From Balanoglossus misakiensis (lineage: Eukaryota; Hemichordata): a stretch of DNA of 64,000 nt. Both the position numbers and the translations under genes were made by a program. The notes under the pieces are model-generated. The model made no database searches and was not told where the DNA came from. It worked only from the letters and a program-made list of their open reading frames with translations. The stretch is from positions 4,650,001 through 4,714,000 of the forward strand of contig CM082594.2 in NCBI GenBank assembly GCA_040954595.2. Reading direction: 5' to 3'. This document shows positions 39,101 to 52,211 of the stretch, piece by piece (the stretch's first letter is position 1; the number at the start of each line of letters is the position of its first letter).

Positions 39101-42100
39101 ACCATTTGACGTCTTCAATTTTCTGTTGTGTGCTTAAAAGGAATGAATACAAACTTGTCATTCAAGTGGTTCTGCTTTATACAGTAAAGTCATCTTTCAC
39201 TCGCCGGATGGATTTTATGACATTGCCTCTTGAACTGGCCTATCCCTCAGACAGTACTGAAATAATTTAGCCTTTCTAACAGGTTGCGGTCCTCCGCAAA
39301 CAATGTGCAAGGCGAACGTGGCCACTAAATCTTAAACTAAACAGTAAATTTAGATTTTCACGTGAGATAACTGTATATCAAGTTTATGCAGGTCTTTACT
39401 GCACTCCTGGGAGAGACACTGGTCTGACGCACATCAAGGAGAAATCCCATGGTAATCATCAAAGGATGGGTCGTAAAATAAAATCATTATAAGACTGATT
39501 TGGGGGCATGCTTCCTTTATTTTTAGATACTCGTAATTTTTGACTGGCAAAGTTTCGTGCCATTGCCTTACATGAAAGAGCTGTTCAGGTTGAGTCAGAT
39601 TTGCGATGGCGGATCCTTCATATATAGTCTAGCTGAAATGCATTCTTCCGGTCAAGGCAATTTTAACTTTAAGATACTGGGTGTGTCTGTCGCCATCATT
39701 AAAAGGCCTTTTGTCTTTTCCTGTAAGGTGTGACAGTGTCCTCTGGGTCCTGCTGATTGTAAATAAATACAAGTTTGAAAATGTATAGAGCTACATGTCT
39801 TAGTGATATGCATGTTAATAAACCCTGTAACTTGATTGGCTAGTACAGTGCATGTTAAGGAACTCTCTAATTTAATTGCCCAGTATGTGATGTAACATCA
39901 GCAGTGTTTTATACCATTGTCTTGTATAGACAGATCAATACAATCAAATGGCAAGCTAACATGTATTTGTAACTTTGACAAGGACCAATTCAACTCAAGT
40001 GAGCTTAAAGCGGGCGACACGTACCTGCATTGAAAAGGCAATTAAATTGAGTCAGCCAGCTAACAAGATAACTCACCTATGATTAATATTGTCAAGTACA
40101 TTATGAAAGTAAAGAAACCACAGATACCGCCCAGATATACACAAAGTTGGCTGTTTCCAAGTGCTTTGACGAAATTACTACTTTGAGAAATTTAATCGAG
40201 TTCACCATAAAAAGGAATTTCTTGGTAAAAGCTCATCATGATTTGCAGCCTTCTCTTGTATGTGCAGTACTCTTAATGTGCAGTCAGGTGAGACCATTTA
40301 TAAAATTGAGTTTCTGAAAGCGTTATTGTGAATACCAGAGATGTATGAGTAATAACCAAATAATCCCAGCAGAATTAGTATACAGGTAATTATTAATTGG
40401 AACCTGATGAGGCATCATTTCTTATAATGGGATCATCTGCAGGATTACATAAATGTATAATGTTAAATGGAATATAGATTGTTAATTAGATAAGCTCTTA
40501 ACTTCTGCATTACTATTATGATAGTATGATTACAGATAGAATATATTTATTGCCCTATGCTGTGGGTAGGGTACCAGATTAAAATGTTGATGAGGTTGAT
40601 AAAAAGGAATCATAAATTATATTTTAAGTGTCTCATTTGCATCTGTATGATTGTAATAGTTTTGCAAGAAGATGGTGAAACATTTCTATGTTAATAAAAA
40701 ACGTGAAACTAGTTTACATGTACAAAAATATCAGACTTTGGCATAGCTCAATTATCGCTGAAATACTGCAGGCATGTCCTGGTTCACTGTAATCATTACC
40801 ATTGTGAAAACACCTCATAATTTATGAGACTTCAACTCTACCCCATATCATGTTGTAGTCAGCATGTTACATTATAAAAGAAGTTAAATTTGATGAGTAT
40901 GAAAGTTTGTGTGTATACCAAGGGATCAAACTGTGTGTAAAATTTCAATGGGAAAGTATGGCTTTAATAATGTATTTGATGGCCTGGATGAGTCAGTGAC
41001 TACATGCATATTGCCTGGAGGAAATTTCTTCTATTTAAATTGGTGTTATTAGCGACTTCCCTGGTGACTACCAATTGTTTTCAATATCAAGCCTATGACC
41101 TATGGCAGTCTACATCGTTTGTACGTGTTAAGGTCATTTCTCAGACTGTAGCTGATGACGCAGTTTGGGAAGCGTTATTTAGCTTTATTATAAAACACTT
41201 GAATTAAGTGTATTTCTATTCTAATTAAACGGTGACCATTTGCATCATGGACTGGCAGTTACAGTAAGGTCTCTGAAACATGTGACAAAAACCTGTGAAT
41301 ATCCCGCGGTGTCTTTTGATGAGAAATTACCTGTTACTCATCTTCAAAATTAAAATCCCCTTGGCAAAATTTTAATTATTATGTTATTTAATGAAGGTAC
41401 ATGTATTAATACATTCACTGTGGGGTAAAATTTTCTCTTGAAATCAATATTAATTACTTTATCAAACAGCTAACAGAAAGTTTATTTGGTGCTGTACATT
41501 GGCGTGATCTGAGCGAATGAGTTCAGTAGCAAAACATGGGTTATAGTTAATGGTTCAGATGAGAATGTTACTTTTTAGCCTGGTGTAAAAGTACTGTATG
41601 ATAATTAGCTTGTGACAGTTGTTGTGCACAATATCAAACCTAGGCTTCTTATGCAGAAAAGTATCAAACTGCCCTACTCATGTTCTACATTGTTCTTGTA
41701 TCCTTGGACATTGAATAGTATTTGTAGGCTGAGCAGTTGTGCATTTGATTGGCGCAGAGAGCAGCTTATGAGAGAAAACTAACAGGCAGCTATCCAAGTG
41801 ATGTAGCTATAGAGTGCTGGCTGTACATTCCGCTGAAAGATGTTGACTAAATGCAAATATACATACATACTCTTAAGTCGTGCCATTGAAAGAAATAGGA
41901 CTCAGAAGTAGCAACAGTGGGAATTTCCTCCATTAAGGACAAGAACCGCGTTCAAATCACACTTCTAAATCCATTCTGAACAATAGCATTAAATTCGATG
42001 AGTAGCTATTAGTAGTTTTCAGTTTGTTGCAAGACGAACTGAAATGCAATTGCGTGTTTCCCTCGACGTGTATACATGCACCGTTCATTGTACAAGCATA

Positions 42101-43249
42101 TGTTTGAGCTCGATTTGATGGTAATAGATGTCTCGGCCCAAATGAAAAGGAAGTGTTTAACAGCTGTGGAAAAACATCGCGTTCGTCACTCGCCTTTGTG
42201 GTTGCCCCCGGAAATTAAGGTGATCGACAGAAATGGAAAGTGACACAGTCTGTGAACAGGTACATAAAAAATGGATTATTTGGGGTTGTTGTATTCATGC
42301 CACAATCCGTTGCTTTTGATTAACATCACACGCACACAAATACACATGAAATGGGAATTACACTAAATGTTTAGCCGAAAGACCTAATGTTCACTCCGGT
42401 GGCTGATTGACGTAACCTAATACCGATAATCGTTTTCTGCTGCAACAGGACTCTTTTCAAATGTAAATTTGCTGATACATGTGATGTTATTTTACTGTAT
42501 GTCAGTTTTTAGATATTTTGGTATTTTCTGTTTCCTGATCTTGGTATCAAATGTGGCTATAAGCAGTACATACAATCCACATAGCTTTTTCATGTCATCC
42601 ATAATCACACCTCACCCCATCCCACCCCAGTTCATCATACGGCAAATGCATCTTCATTATCTTTTTGTGTGTGTGTGATTATATTAGATAAACTGTATAC
42701 TGTACACCAGGGAGGGACTCTATCACATGACATTCCCATAGTCATACATCATTTACGCCATATGCTGTCCATGATTAGAAAATTACAACGATTAAAACCA
42801 TTGTAACTACTCAGATCTCTGCAAAACTACATTTCACCATTATTTTCTACAGCTAGATTAACAGAAAACTGTGGTAAGGGTGAAAATGCACTCTCATGTA
42901 CAGCTGGATACAACTATTAAAATTGTTTATTTCAGCTCTAGAAAGAACTAATGGTCCTCACACAATATGTTATGTGTACATGTTTGCAAACAATCTTTCT
43001 TTTGGGATTTTTAAAACCCTTTTTGTTGTTCACTAGTGCATGCACCCCATTTACCTTGATTCACAACGGTTATAATTGGGCAAAAGACTGGTCTCAAAAA
43101 AAATCGAAAATTGGTTTCAGTTTTGTTTGAGTGATGTTCATCCGTAATTAATCCTATTCCTTTCTGTGGCATTGAGATTGATTGAACTGTCGAAAACTGC
43201 CAGATGACTGGCCCATGTGACAGCTATGATTGCACCCATTGATTGCACT
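36191..43249. other. Long noncoding stretch
   Basis: No supported exon in about 7 kb. It contains an imperfect repeat with CCTTG/AAGGTCA words at 37477-37534 and POU octamers at 37233-37240, 40635-40642, 41238-41245 and 41851-41858. A (TG)6 run lies at 42666-42677. The part at 38500-38770 is more complex and CpG-containing, possibly regulatory. The 125-codon minus ORF at 37830-38207 has no recognised domain. Confidence 0.5.
37477..37534. repeat. Imperfect direct repeat, offset 32 bp
   Basis: ACCTTGGTAAGTTGAAGGTC at 37477 and ACCTTGCTAAGTCAACGTC at 37509 are diverged copies. CCTTG and AAGGTCA words of this kind form common short repeats in marine invertebrates. The first copy also contains TGAAGGTCA (extended nuclear-receptor half-site) at 37489-37497. 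Confidence 0.5.
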
Positions 43250-43880
43250 GTTACCCTGTAAATGTTTTCAACAAATAACGACCAGGGAGAGTGTGAGCGC
43301 GGGCGGGGGCTTATACTGGACAGCGGGTTTGAATGCCATCAATCAATTCATAATTCTGAGCAGAGGTGACCTGCTGACCCGCCATTTCCAGGTCAAGTAT
43401 ATACTCATCAAAACCGTCGATGAGGTCACAGCCATTTCTTTCATCAGATTCGAGGTCAGGAAAAACGGGCAGCAGGAAAAACTGGGGCATCCATACAGCC
43501 CCCGTGACTCAGAAATTTCAATTTTTCGTCTAATTGACAGATCAACAAAAGCTGACAGAACTTAATGTGATGTACGAGTGTTTGATTTGGAGCCACATTT
43601 TTGTGTGGGAAGGGAATTTGAACAGCAGCAGTGACGATTCTATAATTACAGTACTGCACCGTCTGTGAATATTCAGCACGGGATAAATCTGCATGGTTCC
43701 CCATTCTTACATGCAGAACACGTGGACGCGCAAAGGCAGAGAGGAAGACAGCGGTTACGGCCCCCGGAGTAACGATGATTTACGTCTCGTAAAAAAAGCA
43801 GGCAAAAAACCTCTGAATGGGCAATGGCCAATAAAAGAACCCTACCTACAGAATTCCAGAGTAATTTTACGTCAACTTTC
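43250..43880. promoter_or_regulatory. Candidate regulatory block with a nuclear-receptor half-site cluster
   Basis: AGGTGACCT lies at 43364-43372, TGACCC at 43375-43380 and AGGTCA at 43390-43395, 43423-43428 and 43453-43458. The three direct AGGTCA sites are about 30-33 bp apart, close to three helical turns. The block is CpG-containing. The ORFs at 43230-43565 (111 codons) and 43693-43884 (63 codons) read with a protein-like composition but match no family known to me, so a short exon cannot be fully excluded. Confidence 0.35.
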
Positions 43881-45599
43881 ATAGTATGTACACCATCAAC
43901 GGAAGTGTGTATTAAGCAGTGAATTTATTTTTAGAATTTAGCATCCATGCTGTTTGACGGCGTAAACTAAGGTGTCCGTAATTTGTCTACGATTGATGGG
44001 ATGTTTGCTCTGTTCTACAGTATTCACAATCAGTGTAATAAAATATTGATGGTCTCCCGTAATCCCATATAGGAATATATTGCATGTGACGCTTATTTAT
44101 ATGAAACAAATATGCTTGCGTCAGGCAGGATTTATTTCATGATTTCTTATTTCATCTGTGTTAAGGTCGGTTTATTAAAGGTAGAATTGTAATAAAATGG
44201 GTCACTTCACAATTTGTGAGGTTTGATTTGGGGGACTTATTCAAGGTTGATGTGTATTTTATTTAATTATTTGTAGAAAGGTAATGTATTTGTGTAGAGT
44301 TGCTTCAAATTGAAAACAAAGTTCCAAAGTTACAGTAGATTTTAATGAAGAAGAGATCCAATGCTCAACTCTGTTTTGTTTGCAGAGAAAAAACAAACAA
44401 ACAAACAAACTGCAATTCAAACTGAGAACTCACTAGGTTTGATGGTGTTTGGGGGAAAGATGTAAGGCAGTTTGAGCTGTTGTAAAATACAGCATATAGT
44501 ATGCCTTGCATTTGGGAGGGTCCTATAGAAATAATTCCATTATCCCTATAGATGAGCTACAAGCTTGACATGAATTCAAATTGATTAGGCAGTCCTAAAG
44601 AACTAATTAATCAACTCACACACAATGGAATGAAAGCCACAGGTTGGCTTCAATTATTTAGAACTGGAATAAACCAATATTGGGAGGGGGAATGGAATTA
44701 TGGGGAGCTATTATTGCACCTGGATCTTCAAAATGTATTTAAAACTTTGAAGTGTAGAAAAAATAACAATATTACATTTAAAAGTAATTTAATGAAAAAC
44801 AGACATGATGAGATGCTGTGAATTGCCTGTGATTTACCGAAGGGAGGTCTTTGCGCAGATTACTGCTAGGGGCATAGATGCAGATTTGAGATCTGAGATG
44901 TTTTGAGAATCAGAATGCGGGTTTCTGTTTGGCCTCTCCAGGGTAATGACCCTGTGATTGTTGCAGAAGTTCCCATTAGGTTGTCAAATAACTGTTGTGT
45001 GATGAGGGTAGATATGTCCTCAATTTGAATGAGAGTGTGTTGATACTCTGTCTTCGAGATTGATCATCTAGGGTATAATTTCACATTCTAATATTCAGCG
45101 TGACATCACAACCATATACCCCCTCCCCCCGGTACATATAAACAATATTGATATTTGAATTTAAGTTCTGTTAATGTCTGTCAGTGGGTGTTTGCAGTAT
45201 ATATTGCCTTTTTGTTCTATTGTCAGGGTCAGAACTGTGTACAGGTCTTTTTTGTAACAAGTGGGAAAAAACATATATGCTGTGAAACCCAAAAATACTT
45301 GCCTCGATAACAAAAAAGTGTGTCACTACCCCCTTTTGGGCAACGACAAGGTATTTTGTTAATAAAAATTAATTATGTTCAACTATAATAGAATTCAGGA
45401 GTTTGCAATACAAAGGACATGTTTGACGGTTTCCCGTTTGTGTTTAATATGAGGAACTGGGCAGCCATGCCTGTTTAGCAGTCGGATACATCAAGACACC
45501 CTCAACTGAATTAATACAGCTAATAGTGCACTTTGTTGTGTCTCCCCAAAGAATTCAGATAAGGTTGTAACTATTTGTGCGTTTTATTCCTGAGGATAA
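43881..45599. other. Noncoding DNA, no gene recognised
   Basis: An (AAAC)n run lies at about 44389-44410 and a short poly-C patch at about 45120-45131. No exon or motif cluster was recognised. Confidence 0.5.
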
Positions 45600-46230
45600 A
45601 ATGATGGGCCCCTAGGGCACCCTGCATGTCTGCAATACCGGGGATGCAGGTTCCATCTCTGGCAATAATGAGGCGGGCCTGGGCTTCATTTCATCAGAGC
45701 CGTCAACTTGTAAATGCCTGCAGGAATTTGAGCATTGTGGTCTTTAGCCGGAAGGCCGCCGACAGTCATCTGCTGTAATGTTTACGAAATCTGCGGATAT
45801 CTCGTGGAAAGATCTTTGCGTTGATTAGACAGGACTTTGTGACTAACCTACAATAGTTGATCCTGCCTGGCAAAGTCTTTTCAGAAAATCATGAATGCCC
45901 CCGAAACATGCTACCTTCTTTTTTTCTCTCCCGTGCATGCAGACAATTATTTGAATATGTTCTCAGATTCATGCTGTGTGATACTGCACAGAATAGTATC
46001 CCTACAATACGCGAAACTCCAAACACGGCCGCGTATTTGTGACGCGTCGGCTGTCGAAGTGAAAAAAAAGCGAACACCATGCAGGCAGCACTTGCTTCCT
46101 AAAAATAGATTATCTGCAGAGTAGTCGAGCTTCGATTGACCAACAGAGGGCAGTCTTTCTTTCTTGCTGCCTCACCTGGAAGTCCGCAGAGCAGGATCAC
46201 GCTCGACTATAAAGCAATTGCAAGAGCAGG
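45600..46230. promoter_or_regulatory. Candidate regulatory block with ETS and CTCF-like sites
   Basis: Unique, CpG-containing sequence. An ETS-like GCCGGAAGG word lies near 45748-45756. CCAACAGAGGGCAGT at 46140-46154 fits the 15-bp CTCF core. No gene was recognised; the short ORFs on both strands between 45857 and 46124 overlap each other and have no domain. Confidence 0.3.
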
Positions 46231-49118
46231 TTTCAATAATGCATGAAGGCAATAAAGTTTTACTTCTGCAAACACGCAACAGTGACAAAAATCACAGCAC
46301 ATGTGTTTATAATATTCATTATGAACGAGATTATAGTGGTGGCCTTATAACTCATAAAGCAGTACAGAGTTGAACTTTATTTAGTGCAAGACTGCTACAT
46401 TGCAAAAAAAACTATACATTTTCAGTGCAATATGCTAAATTTCTTCAGATGGATGAGAAAATTAAAATGGAGTTTTCATGTACTACATGTATGTATGCTA
46501 TTGTTGATCTTTCAGAAGTTGTAGGACTTCAATTAAATTTCCAGATTGTATAGGTTCATACATTTGGCTTCAAAGAAGCAAAATAATCGGTATACATTAA
46601 ACACACGAGTAACCAATATGACTTACGTTCAGACTTAATAATCACTTTTATTTTGTTGTGAAAATTGTATTGACAGATGCTGAAAAATTGCAAGTGTTCA
46701 GTAACCTGTACACCAACTGCAATATCTGTAACGCGCAGCAGTAAAATTCTGTAGGTACATTGAAGCCATAGATCAACCAATATCCATCTGTGACTTGTAA
46801 CGAACCCCTGCAGGCATATTGTGAAACACTGGGATCTCACTGAGAAACATACGTTTGTGCAATTCTGTTCTAGCTGTCAAAGTCGACTGTACCGATACGT
46901 GCAGGCCAGTTATAATGCACAAGTCATTGGTTTATAATTTGCGTGTGTCTGGGAACTGTAATCGGAAAGTCAGAACGGACCTGATTAATCCTGTTTCATT
47001 TCTTGCCATTTCTGTACTGCCATTGTGACCAGAATGAGTTCCTCTCGTTATTAAAGTAAGAATTCCCTGCTGAATCGTGACACTTTTTTGTAGGTTATCA
47101 GAGCAACATGTTCCATTTGCTGCTCAGATTGGTTTGAACATCATTTGTGGTCTTCCCTCGATCTTTTTTTTTTTTGTCACCGCGGTGATTGTGCCATCCA
47201 TGTCTGGATATAATGACACAGACTTACTCCGCTGCGCTTGTGTGGGAATAAAACAGCGTGTCTGTGGCAGTACGCCCACGCAGGGTTCAGCCGTCTAGCT
47301 GCGACCTCCCCCCCCCCCCCCCCTCTGCACCAGCTGCCCAAGTATGTGTGCCACAGGAGAAGTCTTAATGACTAGCAAATAGGCTGGGCTGTTTTTCCAC
47401 GGATCCATGCTGGCTAAATTATACAAATTGGATTCGATTTTTAATAAATGGGCTTTTTAAGAGCCAGGCAGTTTATACACATGCCAAGATATTAAAATAA
47501 AATTGACTACATGTACAGGTTATCCTGAGAAGGGGTATATATATATATATACAGTCATGCCAGAACAAGAGACTGATCAATTTATCAGATTTATTTTTTC
47601 ATGCCGCCAGAAAAAGTTTTTATCAGATTTCATCCAGCCCACTCTGCTTGAAATCTACCAGTACCTACGGATCTGTCAACAGTTTTGATTATGCAGACCG
47701 TTAAAAAATAATTCGGCATCATAAAAAGGTTTTATATCTCAAGTGAGTGGGCGTGCTGAATGTACTCTCGTTTCATAGGATGTCAGTCATCCATGCATGT
47801 CTGCTGTGCCTCAGCTGAGTTCAAAATGGGATTACATGTAACCACAGATTGTCTGGGGTACAAATTTCAGCCTACTTTCAGGTTACAATTACTGAAAAAT
47901 GAGATGTGGAAATCTGATGATTTCGGAAGATTAAATGTAAAGGGGCAAGTTAACCTGAATAATCAAGAACCAACATAAGTTTATAATTGTCACGCTGTGT
48001 CATGCTGCGATTAATTTGTGGAAGTTTTAATATTGTGTAAATCATCTAGATTTGGTTTATTGTCTGATATTGATAAGAAATTGCAAATCCCAGTGGCAGG
48101 TTTATGGGATTATTTGACAATTGTGGCAACAACAAAAAAGACAGACCATGTGTTTTTTAATTTGTTTCGTCTCATCACCAGTTCCTGTCGCGGTATTTAT
48201 CCTGTCTGTTTTCATCCATTAGTCAGTAAAGCCTCATTGTCCCAATCAGAATGACCAGAAAATTGCAAAGTAATGAGAAAGTACACCATCTCATACATTG
48301 CTTTTGAGGATATTCGCAACCATGGGGAGAAGTGCTCTCACTGAAACACACACAATGTTTTTTAAAACAACATCAGAAATTACCGTAATGTCCCTTTAAT
48401 GCTAATGTTTTAATGTCACGTGGTGGTGCGAATGCCCTTGGGTTTGAACTTCAAAACTCAGAGGTGGCCTGTCTGTGGTTGCCATAGCGTCAACTGCGAC
48501 ACATCATACGTGTACGTGCACTAGTGGCGACATACGAACAAAAACAAATGAATATAGAGAAACTTGGAAAAAGAGATTAGCTAGATTGTAGTTATCCACC
48601 AAGGGTTTTTCCGCCTACGTGGTTTTATTAAATCGGTTTTAAGAAGTAGGTCGGGGTGAGAATTTAATGGGTGCTCATGAGTACAAGCTGAGACGCGATC
48701 GTGGTTTCCAAGGGTTGTAACCTGCTGTAAACTCCGGTGTGACTCAAATCGATAAAAAAAACATTGGCCACGTCAGAGCCCCAGCGTACTTTAAGCTCAT
48801 CATCTCCGTAGTGTCCATGAAATGTGTTGTAAAAACTACCCTGGTTTACATTAAAAAGTTATTTTATACGACAGGGAAATCTATTCTTGGTCGGTCATTG
48901 GCTGGAAAGATAATTCATTTTATATATAGCTCGGGAATGTAATTGAGAGGAGGCTGAATAACGAGGGACGTGGATCTTTCCTGGAAAAACGTGTTTCTTT
49001 TATGTCTGTTTTATTTCCACTGTTAATTCAATTACTCCATCTCAACTAATAAAATGTTTTTCCATGAATTTTTTTGTGATGAGTTACAGCGAGTTAGCTA
49101 CTAGTATATTTTAGTTTG
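46231..49118. other. Noncoding DNA with simple repeats
   Basis: A 16-base poly-C lies at 47308-47323 and a (TA)8 run at 47536-47551. TGTCCCTTTAATG at 48389-48401 matches the word at 15888. The parts at 46860-47300 and 48420-48790 are CpG-containing and could hold weak regulatory elements. No exon was supported. Confidence 0.45.
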
Positions 49119-49224
49119 TCTAGAGAGGGCGCTATCCAATATCAAGGTTGAACCAGTTACTCATATAACACTCACGCACAAATCCCTGCATAAATTCTGT
49201 TCAAAGCCACCACGAGAGGGCAGT
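49119..49224 (+). promoter_or_regulatory. Pair of CTCF-like motifs in the same orientation
   Basis: TCTAGAGAGGGCGCT at 49119-49133 has the AGAGGGCGCT core, and CCACGAGAGGGCAGT at 49210-49224 fits the CTCF consensus across all 15 positions by eye. They are 91 bp apart on the same strand. CTCF is present in many bilaterians, but binding here is inferred. AGAGGGC-type words also occur in some interspersed repeats, which is the main alternative. Confidence 0.35.
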
Positions 49225-51741
49225 ATCATAAAATAGTCAGGATGGGCTTTGGGGAGGCAAAGAAATTATCTTTTGTTTTGTTTTCTAAAACATTATCCCT
49301 CTGTAATACTTCCTGTAAACATGTTTTTTCCAAAATATTATGGAGAGTGTTATTATACTTCACTGACTTGGAATACTATAGCTCTCTTATTGATGGTGAC
49401 TTCTTAAATAGAGTTTTTTTTCTTGAAATTTCAGATGATTTTCGGTGTTAAATGTTCTAATTTCATGCGTAGATTTTCAGTTATAATAAAAAAAATTATA
49501 GTTACCAGTTATAATACATTTGGCCACCTTCCAGCGGAATTCTACTACATGTAGTCTATAAAATATCTACGTAACCGTTTAACCTCATGGCTGTCACTTT
49601 ATACCAAATTAACCTGACAGATCGTCATAACGGCAGATAATTCACGGCACTTTAATCCCCTGTACATGATTTACTAGAAGTGGAACCGTTCTCATCCCCT
49701 TTGTGACAGAACATTAATGACACAGGGGCAAGTTCATCCGGACCATCACTCATATATGCAAATGAGGTCACAGGTCAAACACCCTCAGCGGATCTGCTGA
49801 CATTTTACGCCAGTGGTGTGGTTTTGTTTATGACTCCCCCAGGGTTTACCTCTGATGTATAATAAAGTGAAAGTTGAAAGAATTTCATGGCAGATTGGCA
49901 GGTTGCGGTGGATAATAAGACCCAAATTATACCCTGGAATTAGTGAATCTGTTTTGATAGGTGTTTTTAGGATGTTAAATGTGAGCCCCTCTTTGTGAGA
50001 ATTTTAAATGGATGAATTGTACTGAAGTGATAATTTTCTTCCTGCATAGACAGTTGTTGCATACATGTATATGAAACATTCATTCTTGCCGTTGGCAATT
50101 TTGGTATAAAAGTCACTTTAAAAAGGTCACCTGAAAGAGACATTTTCAATCCCTGGATCTCACTTTTATTGGTGTGGTTGACATAGATTATTTATGTTTA
50201 TGTGATGGAAAAGTCGTTGTTTTCCTTTAGAATATTCATAAAGTTAATCAAGTTCTCTTGAAGAGAAATGCTAAAAACGAATATGTGACTTTAATTAAAT
50301 TCCTCTCTTATGTTCAAATATGTATTCAGATATTACTATAACATGGTTTATTGTGGATTGAAGTTTCTAAAAAAGTGATATACATGTATATAATTATGAT
50401 ACCCAACAGCATCTATGTGCAATGTAACTGTGATCCTTTCGTAGAGTAGTAGGGCTCCCTCTACAGGCTGGCAATGACATGATGGATGGGCCAGGTCATA
50501 CACATCCCTGCAGCTATGCGAGTAATGTTTACACTCATCAAAATATCACCAGTCATTGGGGAAGTGATAAGGTCAGAGGTGAAATGTTTGAGACTGTTGA
50601 TAGCTTCATGGAACACGGTATACATGAGGATTTTTTAAAAATATTACCATCATGGGTTTTGCATAATGTATTTCGTCAAATTGAGTTTTTTGTCAGCTAT
50701 TAAAAGTATCTCCCTCAAAAATGACATTTAATCTGTTTATGGGTATTGTTTTGAATTGAGTCTTGAACGAATTTGGAAGAGGGAAAAGTGTGGAACCAGG
50801 TTGACATGTAAAATTTTCCACAATTTTCCTTTACCAAATGTTTGTCAGAGTGTTCACAGAGTTTTAAGTGTAAATTATTATAAACATGCAGTGACTTCAT
50901 CAACATTGACCATTTTTCAAACAACTGGCTATTCAACTAAAGATTACTGGTCAACTGACCGATAATTCTCAAGTACACTTACGTAAGTGTAGCCATCCGT
51001 TAGTTTCTAAGTTAACAGATGAAAAGGAGGGGGAAATGGATCAGTTGAAAGTGGGTTATCAGTCTAATGCCGTTCTCAGCTGCATTTTCTGATAATCTCC
51101 CGAGAAGACTAAAATGCTGCCTTCTAAACCAGTCTGCTCAATCGATACCTATTCTGCAGAGATATACCGCTGTATGGGGAAACTCTCCAAAGACACTGTA
51201 CAGATGTTCATGTATATATTCAGACGGAAATTCCGAGAACGGGCCTTTGCTACTTCATGCAAATTCGGATGAACACTTTTAGACTTAACCTCTTTTCTGA
51301 TTCTTATCTTAAATGTGGTGGTGTCTAAACTTCAGCTGTTCAAGACATACATGTACATGTACCGGTATATATTATTACCTTGTATATTTCTACTGTGTAA
51401 AATTGCTCAGATTTAGCAAAATGGCTGTGTTTAGTTGTCATGCCATTTACAAGCTACAAGACAATTAGGGATTGGAAAAAACGAAGTTGTCATTACTGTT
51501 AATCCATGCTGTGGGCTTCAGACTATATCCCATGTATTACATGTACTTACCATTTCAAGGAATCTGTTTGACATTTGGAATGCCAGACTTGAAATTACTT
51601 TTGAATAAAGCCACGCACATTTACTCGCTGGCCAATGATACTTAAAATGTCTGATGTTGGACTCTGTCAAAGGAAACTCATTGTTTTTATTTTTGCAAGT
51701 TTTTAGCAATTTTAGCCAATTGCCTAGGATTTTGTATTCTT
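49225..51741. other. Noncoding DNA with palindromes
   Basis: ACTACATGTAGT lies at 49544-49555, a POU octamer at 49756-49763 and another at 51257-51264. The fused palindromes TACATGTACATGTACCGGTA lie at 51348-51367. No exon was supported. Confidence 0.45.
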
Positions 51742-51835
51742 TGGTATTGCCTTAAAGGGACATTGGGCTAAATTCTCATAGGGATGATGGTATTGCCTTA
51801 AAGAGACTCTGAGCTAATTGTTTTTGGGTCACCCC
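51742..51835. repeat. Two-copy TTAAAGGGACA-type repeat with inverted flank
   Basis: Copies at 51742-51774 and 51788-51820 share TGGTATTGCCTTAAAG(G/A)GAC and GAGCTAA-like ends. CATAGGGATGA between the copies is inverted as TCACCCCTAT just after copy 2. This resembles a short, non-autonomous element common in marine invertebrates. Family assignment is from general pattern only. Confidence 0.6.
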
Positions 51836-52211
51836 TATAACCAATAATCATCTGCACAAGCCAAGTGTATATTCAGGCTTGGACTTGCCCTCAAATCATG
51901 TGATATCAAAGATACATGTACACAGAGCTGCAATGAAAGTACAGCAGACTCGTCATGGCATACATTTTACTATATTTTAGCATCTACTAAGTTGCCTCTG
52001 ACGTTTGAAAATGAAAAGAATTGTCTATATTAAAACAGGGAAATTGAACAGACACACAGCTGCAATGACAGTGTTCCTTTAAATAGCTTCTTTTGAGGAA
52101 AAGTGGGCGTCTTATGTAAGAAGCAGGAAAAAGAAAGTATTTCTTGTTGCCAGGATACCAGTCTGTGATTGTATGCTCTTCCTTAGAACGTGATTGCTAA
52201 CATACCCTCAA

